DNA of 31,932 nucleotides, from NCBI GenBank assembly GCA_033717875.1, contig JADDKJ010000038.1, forward strand, positions 1-31,932. Direction: 5' to 3'. The notes beneath the pieces are model-generated. The model saw only the letters and a program-made list of their open reading frames with translations. It had not been told where the DNA came from and made no database searches. The first letter of the stretch is position 1, and each line of letters begins with the position of its first letter. The translations under genes and the position numbers were made by a program. Of the stretch, positions 7,776 through 16,412 are shown in pieces. This DNA is from SBBG01 sp033717875 (GTDB lineage Bacteria > Pseudomonadota > Gammaproteobacteria > Ga0077554 > Ga007554).

Positions 7776-9725
7776 TCAGTACACAAAAACGGTCAACAAC
7801 AAAACAAGGCCAAGAATCATGGCAAAAGCGTAATGGTACAGGAAACCCGACTGCACGCGGCGAATCAGCGTGGCGACCCAGCCGATGCCGAGCGCCGTGC
7901 CGTTCACCATAATACCGTCGATCAGCTTGACGTCTCCCATGCGCCAGAAAGCGCGCCCCACGCCACGGCTGCCGCCGGCGAAAACCGTGTCGTTGAAATC
8001 ATCGAAACCGTATTTCTTGTCGAGAATGTTGTATAGGCCCGAGAAACGCTCCTTGATCGCGGCGGGCAGATCCGGGCGCTTCATATACAGGAACCAGGCC
8101 ACGGCCACGCCGGCAAAGGACAGCCATACCGCCGGCGCCATCAAGCCGTGCAGCACGAACGCCAGCGGGCCGTGGTATTCGCCGCCCATCACGCCCAGCA
8201 CATCGTGCTCGGGCAAGACGAAAATGGCGTGGCCGAAGAAATCACCGAACTGCAAGGGACCGATGGCGATGGCGCCGACGATGACGGACGGGATGGCCAG
8301 CAACACCAAAGGCATGGTGACCACTGCGGGCGATTCGTGCAGGTGCTCGCGGGTATGCTCGTCCATGCGCTCCTTGCCGTGGAACACCAGGAAGAACATG
8401 CGGAAAGTGTACAGCGCGGTGACGAACACACCGAGCAGCACCGCCGCATAGGCGAATCCCGCCCCCGGCACGACCGAGAGTTCCGCCGCTTCGATGATGC
8501 TGTCCTTGGAAAAGAATCCCGAAAAGCCGGGGAAACCGATCAGGGCCAGCGCGCCGATCAGGAACGTCCAGTAGGTGATGGGCATGTATTTCTTCAGACC
8601 GCCCATCTTGCCGATGTCCTGCTCGTGGTGCATGGCGATGATCACCGAACCGGCGGCAAGGAATAACAACGCCTTGAAGAAGGCGTGAGTCATGAGGTGG
8701 AAAATGCCGGTGGCATAGGCCGACGCGCCCAGTGCCACGGTCATATAACCAAGCTGGGAAAGCGTGGAGTAGGCCACCACGCGCTTGATGTCGTTCTGCA
8801 CCAGACCGAGCAGCCCCATGAACAGCGCCGTGACGGCGCCGGTGATGATCACCATGCTGAGCGCCGTCTGCGACAGCTCATACAACGGCGACATGCGCGC
8901 CACCATGAAGATGCCGGCGGTCACCATGGTCGCGGCATGGATCAGCGCCGAGATCGGTGTCGGGCCTTCCATCGAGTCGGGCAGCCAGACATGCAGCGGC
9001 ACCTGCGCCGATTTGCCCATGGCGCCGATGAACAGCAGGACGCAGATCATGGTGATAACCGACCATTGCTGGTTCATCGCCACCTCGACAGTGGCGTTCG
9101 CCATCGACGGCGCGGCGCGAAACACGTCGGCGTAATCCAGGCTGTTGAAATACACCAGCACCGCGGCGATACCAAGCAGGAAGCCGAGGTCGCCGACGCG
9201 ATTGACGAGAAAGGCCTTGAGATTGGCATAGATGGCCGATTCGCGCTGATACCAGAAGCCGATCAGCAGATAGGACACCAGGCCCACCGCCTCCCAGCCG
9301 AAGAACAACTGCATGAAGTTGTTCGCCATCACCAGCATCAGCATGGAGAAGGTGAACAGCGAAATATAGCTGAAGAAGCGCTGATAACCCGGATCATCGT
9401 GCATATAGCCGATGGTGTAGATGTGCACCATCAGCGAGACGAACGTCACCACCACCATCATCAACGCCGTGAGCTCGTCGATCAGGAAGCCGATCTCGAA
9501 CGTGAAGCCATCGCTGACCAGCCAGGTATACACCGCGCCGTTGAAAGGATCGGCGCCGTCGATGATGATGTCCTTGAAAACGACCAGTGACAGCGCGAAT
9601 GAAACGGCGACACCGATGATGGTTGCCCAGTGCGCCCCAGCACGGCCCACGGCCTTGCCGAACAGGCCCGCGACGATCGCGCCGAACAGCGGCGCCAGTA
9701 CGATGGCGAGAGAGATATTCTGCAT
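7776..9725 (-). CDS. nuoL: NADH-quinone oxidoreductase subunit L
   Basis: 649 residues. The largest antiporter-like subunit of complex I, at the far end of the membrane arm, with the C-terminal lateral helix that braces NuoM and NuoN. Recognisable segments are FFGWEAVGLVSYLLIGFWYQR, GAMGKSAQVPLHVWLPDSMEGPTPISALIHAATMV and KRVVAYSTLSQLGYM, with conserved ionisable residues in the channel helices. The C-terminal part has a last transmembrane segment (YAFAMILGLVLLLTVFVY). It lies 15 bases downstream of nuoK. Confidence 0.97.
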   Translation of the reverse strand: MQNISLAIVLAPLFGAIVAGLFGKAVGRAGAHWATIIGVAVSFALSLVVFKDIIIDGADPFNGAVYTWLVSDGFTFEIGFLIDELTALMMVVVTFVSLMVHIYTIGYMHDDPGYQRFFSYISLFTFSMLMLVMANNFMQLFFGWEAVGLVSYLLIGFWYQRESAIYANLKAFLVNRVGDLGFLLGIAAVLVYFNSLDYADVFRAAPSMANATVEVAMNQQWSVITMICVLLFIGAMGKSAQVPLHVWLPDSMEGPTPISALIHAATMVTAGIFMVARMSPLYELSQTALSMVIITGAVTALFMGLLGLVQNDIKRVVAYSTLSQLGYMTVALGASAYATGIFHLMTHAFFKALLFLAAGSVIIAMHHEQDIGKMGGLKKYMPITYWTFLIGALALIGFPGFSGFFSKDSIIEAAELSVVPGAGFAYAAVLLGVFVTALYTFRMFFLVFHGKERMDEHTREHLHESPAVVTMPLVLLAIPSVIVGAIAIGPLQFGDFFGHAIFVLPEHDVLGVMGGEYHGPLAFVLHGLMAPAVWLSFAGVAVAWFLYMKRPDLPAAIKERFSGLYNILDKKYGFDDFNDTVFAGGSRGVGRAFWRMGDVKLIDGIMVNGTALGIGWVATLIRRVQSGFLYHYAFAMILGLVLLLTVFVY

Positions 9726-9740
9726 GATCCTGGGCGCTCC

Positions 9741-10046
9741 TTATCCTTTCAGCGTGTCGAGATGTTCGACGTTGATGGTGCGCCTGTTGCGGAACAGCAC
9801 GACGAGAATGGCCAGCCCGATGGCGGCCTCGGCGGCGGCGACCGTCAGGATGAAAAAGACGAAAATCTGCCCGGCGGTATCGCCAAGATAATGCGAGAAG
9901 GCGATGAAATTCATGTTCACCGCCAGCAGCATCAACTCGATCGCCATCAGCAGAATGATGACATTCTTGCGATTGAGAAAAATCCCGGCAAGACTGACGC
10001 AGAACAGCACAGCCCCCAAGATCAGAAAATCCGACAACGCGATCAT
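9741..10046 (-). CDS. nuoK: NADH-quinone oxidoreductase subunit K
   Basis: 101 residues, three transmembrane helices; part of the central proton pathway of complex I (homologue of mitochondrial ND4L). The membrane glutamates are visible in ILLMAIELMLLAVN and in VAAAEAAIGLAILVV. I chose the ATG at 10046 (MIALSDFLILGAVLFC) because it fits the family length and has an AGGGG ribosome binding site seven bases upstream; an upstream ATG at 10082 adds twelve unlikely residues. Confidence 0.95.
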   Translation of the reverse strand: MIALSDFLILGAVLFCVSLAGIFLNRKNVIILLMAIELMLLAVNMNFIAFSHYLGDTAGQIFVFFILTVAAAEAAIGLAILVVLFRNRRTINVEHLDTLKG

Positions 10047-10112
10047 TGCGCCCCTACCCCTGTAGCAATTCTTGTGATTCAATCCCCTAAATCGAACAAT
10101 CCTTCCGATTGC

Positions 10113-10715
10113 TCAACCTTCTTTCTTTTCCGCTTCCATCTTGATGATACGCAAACGATCGTCGCGGCGCGTCATGACCTGCTCGGTCACATTCTGATAC
10201 TTGGTCTGCGGCCGCCGCCGCAGGGTCAAGGCGATGGCTGCGATAATCGCCACCAGCAGAATCGCCGCGGCGATCTCGAACGGATAGGCATAAACCGTAT
10301 AAAGTATCCGCCCCAGCTCCTTGGTATTGCTGTAATCGGCCATGTGCCGGGCCGGCTCGGCGAAATGCTCGAGACCGAAATATTTCGGGCCGACCGCGAC
10401 CGCCATTTCGATCACCGCGACCAGCGCCACGCCAATGCCCAACGGCAGATAGCGGATGAACCCCTCGCGCAATACCGCGATATTGATATCCAGCATCATC
10501 ACCACGAACAGGAACAATACCATTACCGCGCCGACATACACCAGCACCAGGGTGATGGCGAGGAACTCCGCCTCGAGCAACAACCACAACGCCGCGCTGG
10601 TAAAGAATGCCAGCACCAGAAACAGCACCGCATGCACCGGATTGCGGACGGTGATGACCAGAATCGACGACGCGACCAGGATCGCCGCGAAAACGTAAAA
10701 AATGATTTGTTCCAT
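10113..10715 (-). CDS. nuoJ: NADH-quinone oxidoreductase subunit J
   Basis: 200 residues, five transmembrane helices followed by a hydrophilic C-terminal tail rich in charged residues. Homologue of mitochondrial ND6. The helix with the flexible pi-bulge region is represented by ITLVLVYVGAVMVLFLFVVMMLDIN. Translation begins at ATG 10715, 13 bases beyond the nuoI stop. The tail (RLRIIKMEAEKKEG) ends 66 bases before nuoK, a gap in which I see no strong structure. Confidence 0.95.
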   Translation of the reverse strand: MEQIIFYVFAAILVASSILVITVRNPVHAVLFLVLAFFTSAALWLLLEAEFLAITLVLVYVGAVMVLFLFVVMMLDINIAVLREGFIRYLPLGIGVALVAVIEMAVAVGPKYFGLEHFAEPARHMADYSNTKELGRILYTVYAYPFEIAAAILLVAIIAAIALTLRRRPQTKYQNVTEQVMTRRDDRLRIIKMEAEKKEG

Positions 10716-10728
10716 TTATTCCTCGGAC

Positions 10729-11217
10729 TTAACGGTAAGCCGCATCCCTGGCGCGATCGGCGGCGATCTCTTTTTCGTAGCGGTCGCCCATCGCCAGCAG
10801 CTTGTCCTTGGTCATCACCGTGCCATCGCGGCTCTCGAAATGATATTCGAAGAGGCGCGTTTCGACGATGGCGTCGACCGGACACGCCTCTTCGCAAAAA
10901 CCGCAGTAGATGCATTTGAACAGATCGATGTCGTAGCGGGTGGTGCGGCGCGTGCCGTCTTCGCGCTGCGCCGAATCAATAGTGATGGCAAGCGCCGGGC
11001 ACACCGCCTCGCACAGTTTGCAGGCGATGCAGCGTTCTTCGCCGTTGGCATAGCGGCGCAGCGCGTGCAAGCCACGGAAACGAAACGACTGCGGCGTTTT
11101 CTCTTCCGGGTATTGCACCGTGATCTTCTTGGCGAAAAAATACCTGCCGGTGAGCTTCAGGCCAATCAGCAGCTCCCACAGCAACAGGCTTTTGAAATAA
11201 TTTGTGATTACGTTCAT
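10729..11217 (-). CDS. nuoI: NADH-quinone oxidoreductase subunit I (two 4Fe-4S clusters)
   Basis: 162 residues. A ferredoxin-like subunit of the peripheral arm that carries clusters N6a and N6b and passes electrons towards NuoB. Two C-x2-C-x2-C-x3-CP motifs are present: Cys63/66/69/73 (CIACKLCEAVCP) and Cys102/105/108/112 (CIYCGFCEEACP). The N-terminal helix (YFKSLLLWELLIGLKLTGRYFF) anchors it to the membrane. ATG 11217 has a GGAGG ribosome binding site five bases away; a GTG one codon earlier is less likely. Confidence 0.96.
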   Translation of the reverse strand: MNVITNYFKSLLLWELLIGLKLTGRYFFAKKITVQYPEEKTPQSFRFRGLHALRRYANGEERCIACKLCEAVCPALAITIDSAQREDGTRRTTRYDIDLFKCIYCGFCEEACPVDAIVETRLFEYHFESRDGTVMTKDKLLAMGDRYEKEIAADRARDAAYR

Positions 11218-11244
11218 CACAGCCTCCCAACACCCTCACCCTGA

Positions 11245-11268
11245 CTCTCTCCCGCAAACGGGAGAGAG
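11245..11268. repeat. Short palindrome in the nuoH-nuoI gap
   Basis: Perfect ten-base stem CTCTCTCCCG with CAAA loop and CGGGAGAGAG, flanked by a CCCTCACCC-like run at 11233-11242. Sequences of this kind (CCCTCACCC...CTCTCCCG..CGGGAGAG) are scattered through many proteobacterial genomes. A relative with the same CTCTCCCG/CGGGAGAG core is at 24364-24389. It lies inside the operon, so it is probably an inserted repeat rather than a terminator. Confidence 0.7.
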
Positions 11269-11298
11269 GGGGGAAGGCGGAAATATTAAATTCTTACA

Positions 11299-12345
11299 TC
11301 AATCAAACCACGGCCCGATCTGGGCCAGCACCGCGGCACCCACCACCAGCAGCCAGACGATGGTAATCGGGATGAAGATTTTCCAGCCCAAGCGCATGAT
11401 CTGGTCATAGCGGTAACGCGGGAACGTGGCGCGGAACCACAGGAACAAAAACAGGAATACGCTCATCTTGGCCAGCAGCCAGAAGATGCCCGGCACCCAG
11501 GCCAGGGCCTCACCGAGCACCGGTATACCTTCGAAGGGTGACAGCCACCCGCCAAGGAACATGAGCGCCACGAGCGCCGACACCAGGATCATATTGGCGT
11601 ATTCGGCCAGGAAGAACAGGCCGAACGTCATGCCCGAATATTCGACGTGGAAACCGGCGACGATTTCGGACTCGCCCTCGGCCACATCGAACGGGGCACG
11701 ATTGGTTTCCGCCACGCCGGAAATGAAGTACACCAGGAACAGCGGCAGCAGCGGCAGCCAGTACCAATGCAGGAAGCTCCCCTGCTGGGCGAGCACGATC
11801 TCACGCAGATTCAGGCTGCCGGCAGCGATCAACACGCCGACCAGGGCGAAGCCCATGGCGATTTCATAGGACACCACCTGCGCCGCGGAGCGCAGCGCGC
11901 CGAGAAACGCATACTTGGAGTTGGAGGCCCAGCCGGCGATGATGACGCCATAGACGCCCATCGAGGTCATCGCCAGAATGTAAAGCAGACCGGCATCCAC
12001 ATTGGCCAGCACCAGCTTCTCGTCGAAAGGGATCACCGCCCACGCCGCCAGCGCGGGGGCCAGCGCCACGATCGGCCCGAGGATGAACAGAAAGCGGTTG
12101 GCGTTGGTGGGGACGATAATCTCCTTCAGCACCAGTTTCAGGCCATCGGCGATCGGCTGCAACAAGCCTCGCGGACCGACGCGGTTGGGGCCGATACGCA
12201 CCTGGATGTAACCGATCACCTTGCGCTCAGCCAGCGTGAGATAGGCCACCGACAGCATGATCGGCACCACGATCACCACGATCTTGAGCACGATTTGCAG
12301 AAGTTCGGGGATGCTACCCCATACGGCTTGCAGTGTCTCAAGCAT
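11299..12345 (-). CDS. nuoH: NADH-quinone oxidoreductase subunit H
   Basis: 348 residues, eight transmembrane helices; forms the quinone cavity and the link between electron transfer and pumping (homologue of ND1). Conserved loops include LAERKVIGYIQVRIGPNRVGPRGLLQPIADGLKL and the acidic ETNRAPFDVAEGESEIVAGFHVEYSGM. I chose ATG 12345 (MLETLQAVWGSIPELL): it overlaps the nuoG stop by eight bases, as expected for coupled translation. The longer frame to 12399 reads through nuoG. Confidence 0.97.
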   Translation of the reverse strand: MLETLQAVWGSIPELLQIVLKIVVIVVPIMLSVAYLTLAERKVIGYIQVRIGPNRVGPRGLLQPIADGLKLVLKEIIVPTNANRFLFILGPIVALAPALAAWAVIPFDEKLVLANVDAGLLYILAMTSMGVYGVIIAGWASNSKYAFLGALRSAAQVVSYEIAMGFALVGVLIAAGSLNLREIVLAQQGSFLHWYWLPLLPLFLVYFISGVAETNRAPFDVAEGESEIVAGFHVEYSGMTFGLFFLAEYANMILVSALVALMFLGGWLSPFEGIPVLGEALAWVPGIFWLLAKMSVFLFLFLWFRATFPRYRYDQIMRLGWKIFIPITIVWLLVVGAAVLAQIGPWFD

Positions 12346-14584
12346 GGGCGGCCACCTTCTCGCCCGTGGCAGCAACAACGGCTTCGCCTTGCAATCCAAC
12401 TCGCGCCATCACCGCGCTGGAATAAGCGGCGGCGGCCTGTCCATCGGCGGTTTGCCGCAAGGCGGGAGCGCGGCGCACGATGGCGTCCATCGCGTACATC
12501 GGCGGCAGGTTGATCCGCGCCTCCGCATCGCTCAGTTGCGCAGGGCAGCGCGACGGCATCCGGTTATCCGCCTTGAGGCCCCCCGCCGCAACACGCAACT
12601 CGTCGCGCACCTGTTCCGAAGACATATAATCGAAACCATCGAGGTTGAAGAGGTTGCCCAGCACGCGCAGCACCTTCCACGCCGGCCGTGTCTCGCCCAG
12701 CGGCGCAACCACGCCGGAAAAGCTCTGCCAGCGTCCCTCGGCATTGACGAAGGTGCCCGAAGTTTCGGTGAACGGCCCGATCGGCAGAATGACATCGGCG
12801 TAGCGCTGCATCGCCTCGGTCTTGTAGGGCGACAGCGACACGACGAAATCGGCTCCTTGCATCGCCCCAAGCGCGAGCTCGGCATCGGCGCAATCGAATT
12901 CCGGTTCGATACCCAGCAAGAGATAGCTCTTGAGCTTGGCCTCCAGCATGGCACGCGCATTCAGCCCGGGGTTGGAGACCGGTTTGCCCGCCACATCGCG
13001 ATGCGGCAAGGCGCCCGCCAGCCAGCCGCCCGCACTGTTGCCGGCCTCGGGCAGATAACCGAGTGCGGCGCCGCTCGATTCGGCGATCACACCCGCCAGA
13101 GCGCGCAAGGTCGAAAACCGGGAATGGGTCAGCGCTTGGCTACCCAACAGCACCGCGGCCTTGTTTGCATCGCGCAACGTCCTGGCGATGGCATTGTGAG
13201 CATCATTCACCATTACCTGCGCCAGTAGCGCGCCCAAGCCTTCAGGAGCGGTGCCGCCGCTGATCTGCAACAACGCCTTGGCAATGGCGGCAAGGTCGCG
13301 TTCCATGCCGGCGGGGCCGGAAACGAGTTTGGCCTTGACCGGGAAATTGAAATCATGATCCCCTGCATTGACGAACATCACGCTTGCTCCGCGCAACGCG
13401 GCCTTGCGCAGGCGGTGTGCGGCGATCGGTTGTTCCTTGCGCACATTGGAGCCGATCAGCAAGCCGGCGTCGAGATGTTCCAGATCCTGTATCGCCTGAC
13501 CCAGCCACGGATAGAGCGGCGCGGCATCCTGATCGCTGAAATCGGCCTGACGCAGGCGATGATCGACGTTCGAACCACCCAGAGCGCGCACCAACTTCTG
13601 GGTGAGGTACATCTCTTCGAGAGAAGCGATCGGCGATACCAGCGCACCGAGCTGACCCGCACCGTAGCGCGTGATCACGGCTTTCAGGCCATTCACCGTG
13701 AACTCGAAGGCGGTCGTCCAGTCGGTCTGCTGCCACTTGCCGTCCTTCTTGATCATCGGCGTGCGCAGGCGATCGGCGGCGTTCAAGCCCTCGTAGCTGA
13801 AACGGTCTCGGTCGGAAATCCAGGTCTCGTTGATCTCTTCGTTCTCGCGCGGCACGACGCGCATCACCTTGCTGCCGCGCACGTCGACATGCAGATTGGA
13901 ACCGATGCAGTCATGCGGCGCGACGGTGTCGCGGCACTGCATTTCCCAGGCCCGTGCCGCATAGCGGAACGGCTTGGAGGTCAGCGCACCCACCGGGCAA
14001 AGGTCGATGACATTGCCGGACATCTCCGAAGAAATCGACTTTTCCACATAGGTGCCGATCTCCATGTGTTCGCCGCGCCCTGTCGCGCCGAGCTCCTTGA
14101 TGCCGGCGATTTCCTCGCCGAAACGCACGCAGCGCGTGCAGTGAATGCAGCGCGTCATGTCCGTCGAGATCAGTGGCCCGATGTTCTTGTCCTTGACCAC
14201 GCGCTTCTTTTCAAGAAAGCGCGAGCCGCTGGTGCCATAGCCCAGCGACAAGTCCTGCAAATCGCATTCGCCGCCCTGGTCGCAGATCGGGCAATCCAGC
14301 GGATGGTTGATGAGCAGAAATTCCATGACGCCCTTTTGCGCATCCAGCGCGCGCGGCGACTTGGTGTGGATTTTCATGCCCTCGGTGACGGGCGTGGCGC
14401 AGGCCGGCAGCGGCTTGGCGGCCTTGTCGACCTCGACCAGGCACATGCGGCAATTCGCCGCGATGGACAGTTTCTTGTGATAGCAGAAACGGGGAATGGC
14501 GATGCCCGCGTCATCCGCGGCCTCGATCACCATCGCGCCGTCTCTGGCCTCGATCTGTTTTCCGTCGATCTCGATATTTACCAT
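12338..14584 (-). CDS. nuoG: NADH-quinone oxidoreductase subunit G (iron-sulfur)
   Basis: 748 residues. The large iron-sulfur subunit of the peripheral arm. The N-terminal 2Fe-2S ligands are Cys34, Cys45, Cys48 and Cys62. Cluster N5 has the unusual histidine ligand, His94-x3-Cys98-x2-Cys101-x5-Cys107 (HPLDCPICDQGGEC). The N4 ligands are Cys146, Cys149, Cys152 and Cys196 (CIHCTRC ... DLCPVGAL). The remainder is a molybdopterin-oxidoreductase-like domain without a cofactor in this family. I see no extra N7 cluster motif. It lies 23 bases after nuoF. Confidence 0.97.
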   Translation of the reverse strand: MVNIEIDGKQIEARDGAMVIEAADDAGIAIPRFCYHKKLSIAANCRMCLVEVDKAAKPLPACATPVTEGMKIHTKSPRALDAQKGVMEFLLINHPLDCPICDQGGECDLQDLSLGYGTSGSRFLEKKRVVKDKNIGPLISTDMTRCIHCTRCVRFGEEIAGIKELGATGRGEHMEIGTYVEKSISSEMSGNVIDLCPVGALTSKPFRYAARAWEMQCRDTVAPHDCIGSNLHVDVRGSKVMRVVPRENEEINETWISDRDRFSYEGLNAADRLRTPMIKKDGKWQQTDWTTAFEFTVNGLKAVITRYGAGQLGALVSPIASLEEMYLTQKLVRALGGSNVDHRLRQADFSDQDAAPLYPWLGQAIQDLEHLDAGLLIGSNVRKEQPIAAHRLRKAALRGASVMFVNAGDHDFNFPVKAKLVSGPAGMERDLAAIAKALLQISGGTAPEGLGALLAQVMVNDAHNAIARTLRDANKAAVLLGSQALTHSRFSTLRALAGVIAESSGAALGYLPEAGNSAGGWLAGALPHRDVAGKPVSNPGLNARAMLEAKLKSYLLLGIEPEFDCADAELALGAMQGADFVVSLSPYKTEAMQRYADVILPIGPFTETSGTFVNAEGRWQSFSGVVAPLGETRPAWKVLRVLGNLFNLDGFDYMSSEQVRDELRVAAGGLKADNRMPSRCPAQLSDAEARINLPPMYAMDAIVRRAPALRQTADGQAAAAYSSAVMARVGLQGEAVVAATGEKVAAHA

Positions 14585-14607
14585 GGATTACTGTCCGTCA
14601 TTAACTG

Positions 14608-15912
14608 TCATGCGGCCACGGCGGGTTCCGCAGCCGAAGCACCTGCTCCAACCAGGCAACGGCCGTGGTCGATGTGATACTGGAATTCGTCGCGGAAATG
14701 CTTGATGAAGCTGATCACCGGCAGCGCCGCAGCATCGCCCAGCGCGCAAATGGTGCGCCCCTGGATCTTGTTGGAGACATCGACCAGCATATCGAGGTCT
14801 TCCTGTCTGCCGTGGCCATGCTCGATGCGATGAATCACCCGCGCCAGCCAGCCCGTGCCCTCGCGGCAGGGAGTGCACTGGCCGCAGGATTCCTCATAAT
14901 AAAACTCGGCGATGCGCGCCAGCAGCTTGACCATGCAGGTGGTGTCATCCATGATGATCACCGAACCCGCGCCCAGCATGGAACCGGCCTTGGCGATGGA
15001 ATCATAATCCATGCTCACGCCCATCATCACATCGCCCGGCACCACCGGCGTGGAGGAGCCGCCCGGAATCACCGCCTTGAGCTTGCGGCCGCCGCGCATG
15101 CCGCCGGCCATTTCCAGCAACTCGGCGAACGGCGTGCCCATCGGCACCTCGTAATTACCGGGCTTGTTAACGTGACCGGAGACGGAGAAAAGCTTGGTGC
15201 CACCGTTGTTGGGCTTGCCCAGCTCCAGGAACCAGCGCCCGCCATTACGCATGATGTAAGGAATCGAAGCCAGCGTCTCGGTATTGTTGATGGTGGTCGG
15301 ACGCCCATACACGCCGAAGCTCGCCGGGAACGGCGGCTTGAAGCGCGGCTGGCCTTTCTTGCCTTCCAGGGATTCGATCAGCGCCGTCTCTTCGCCGCAG
15401 ATGTACGCCCCGGCGCCCAGATGGGTGTGCAGCTCGAAATCGACGCCCGAACCCAGGATGTTCTTGCCCAGCAGACCCGCAGCACGCGCCTCGGCCAGCG
15501 CCGCCTCGAAGCGCTCGTAGGGTTCCCAGAACTCGCCACGGATGTAGTTATAGCCCACCGTCGCACCGATGGTGTAACCGGCGATCGCCATGCCCTCGAT
15601 CAGCGCATGGGGGTTGTAGCGCAGAATATCGCGATCCTTGAAAGTGCCCGGCTCGCCCTCGTCGGAATTGCACACGATGTATTTTTGCCCGGGCACGTTG
15701 CGCGGCATGAAACTCCACTTCAGACCAGTAGGAAAACCCGCGCCGCCACGGCCACGCAAGGCGGAAGTCTTGACTTCGGCGATGATCTCATCGGCCGGCG
15801 TCTTCTCCTCCAGAATCTTCTTCCAGGCCTGATAGCCACCGGAGGCCAGATACGTCTCCAGGGTCCAGGGCTTGTCGAGATGCAATGTGCTGAAACAGAC
15901 TTCGTTCGCCAT
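14608..15912 (-). CDS. nuoF: NADH-quinone oxidoreductase subunit F (NADH/FMN-binding)
   Basis: 434 residues. It binds NADH and FMN and starts electron transfer. The glycine-rich nucleotide loop is RGRGGAGFPTGLKW (residues 53-66). The N3 4Fe-4S ligands are Cys343, Cys346, Cys349 (ESCGQCTPCREG) and Cys389 (TICALGDAA). I chose ATG 15912 (MANEVCFSTL), which follows nuoE by five bases and has a GGAG ribosome binding site; the frame's earlier start at 16023 reads into nuoE. Confidence 0.97.
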   Translation of the reverse strand: MANEVCFSTLHLDKPWTLETYLASGGYQAWKKILEEKTPADEIIAEVKTSALRGRGGAGFPTGLKWSFMPRNVPGQKYIVCNSDEGEPGTFKDRDILRYNPHALIEGMAIAGYTIGATVGYNYIRGEFWEPYERFEAALAEARAAGLLGKNILGSGVDFELHTHLGAGAYICGEETALIESLEGKKGQPRFKPPFPASFGVYGRPTTINNTETLASIPYIMRNGGRWFLELGKPNNGGTKLFSVSGHVNKPGNYEVPMGTPFAELLEMAGGMRGGRKLKAVIPGGSSTPVVPGDVMMGVSMDYDSIAKAGSMLGAGSVIIMDDTTCMVKLLARIAEFYYEESCGQCTPCREGTGWLARVIHRIEHGHGRQEDLDMLVDVSNKIQGRTICALGDAAALPVISFIKHFRDEFQYHIDHGRCLVGAGASAAEPAVAA

Positions 15913-15917
15913 GACCG

Positions 15918-16412
15918 TTACTCCAAGCCATCCAGAATGGCGTCGATTTTCGACGGCGTGAGATTTTCGTGGTATTGCCGGCCGACCTGGAACATTGGCG
16001 CGCCCGCGCACGCCCCCAGACACTCCACTCCGCGCAGGGTGAATTTGCCGTCCGGGGTGGTTCCACCCATCCGCACGCCCAGTTTATTTTCGAGATGCGC
16101 GACGATTTCATCCGAGCCGCACAGCATGCACGAGATGTTGGTGCAGACGTTGATCTTGTGGCGTCCGACGGGCTTGAGCGAATACATGGAATAGAACGTC
16201 GCCACCTCGTAAACCGAGATCGGCTCCATTTCGAGATACGCCGCGACGGCATCCATCAGCTCCCTGGTCAACCAGCCGCCGTTCTCATCCTGCACGATGC
16301 TGAGCGCCGCCATCACCGCGGACTGCTTCTGCTGCGGCGGATACTTGGCGACCCAACGGTCTATCTCGGCGCGCGCCTGAGCGGAAATCAGATTCGTATT
16401 GCCCTGCGACAT
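15918..16412 (-). CDS. nuoE: NADH-quinone oxidoreductase subunit E (2Fe-2S)
   Basis: 164 residues, thioredoxin-like fold. It holds cluster N1a with ligands Cys90, Cys95 (CTNISC), Cys131 and Cys135 (CLGAC). With NuoF and NuoG it forms the NADH-oxidising module. ATG 16412 shares its A with the nuoD TGA stop, so the two are translationally coupled. Confidence 0.97.
   Translation of the reverse strand: MSQGNTNLISAQARAEIDRWVAKYPPQQKQSAVMAALSIVQDENGGWLTRELMDAVAAYLEMEPISVYEVATFYSMYSLKPVGRHKINVCTNISCMLCGSDEIVAHLENKLGVRMGGTTPDGKFTLRGVECLGACAGAPMFQVGRQYHENLTPSKIDAILDGLE

Noticed and set aside
6825..10919. Several plus-strand frames of 150-430 codons opposite nuoL, nuoM, nuoK, nuoJ and nuoI
   Set aside because: Same His/Gln/Arg-rich antisense composition, no ribosome binding sites and no recognisable domain.
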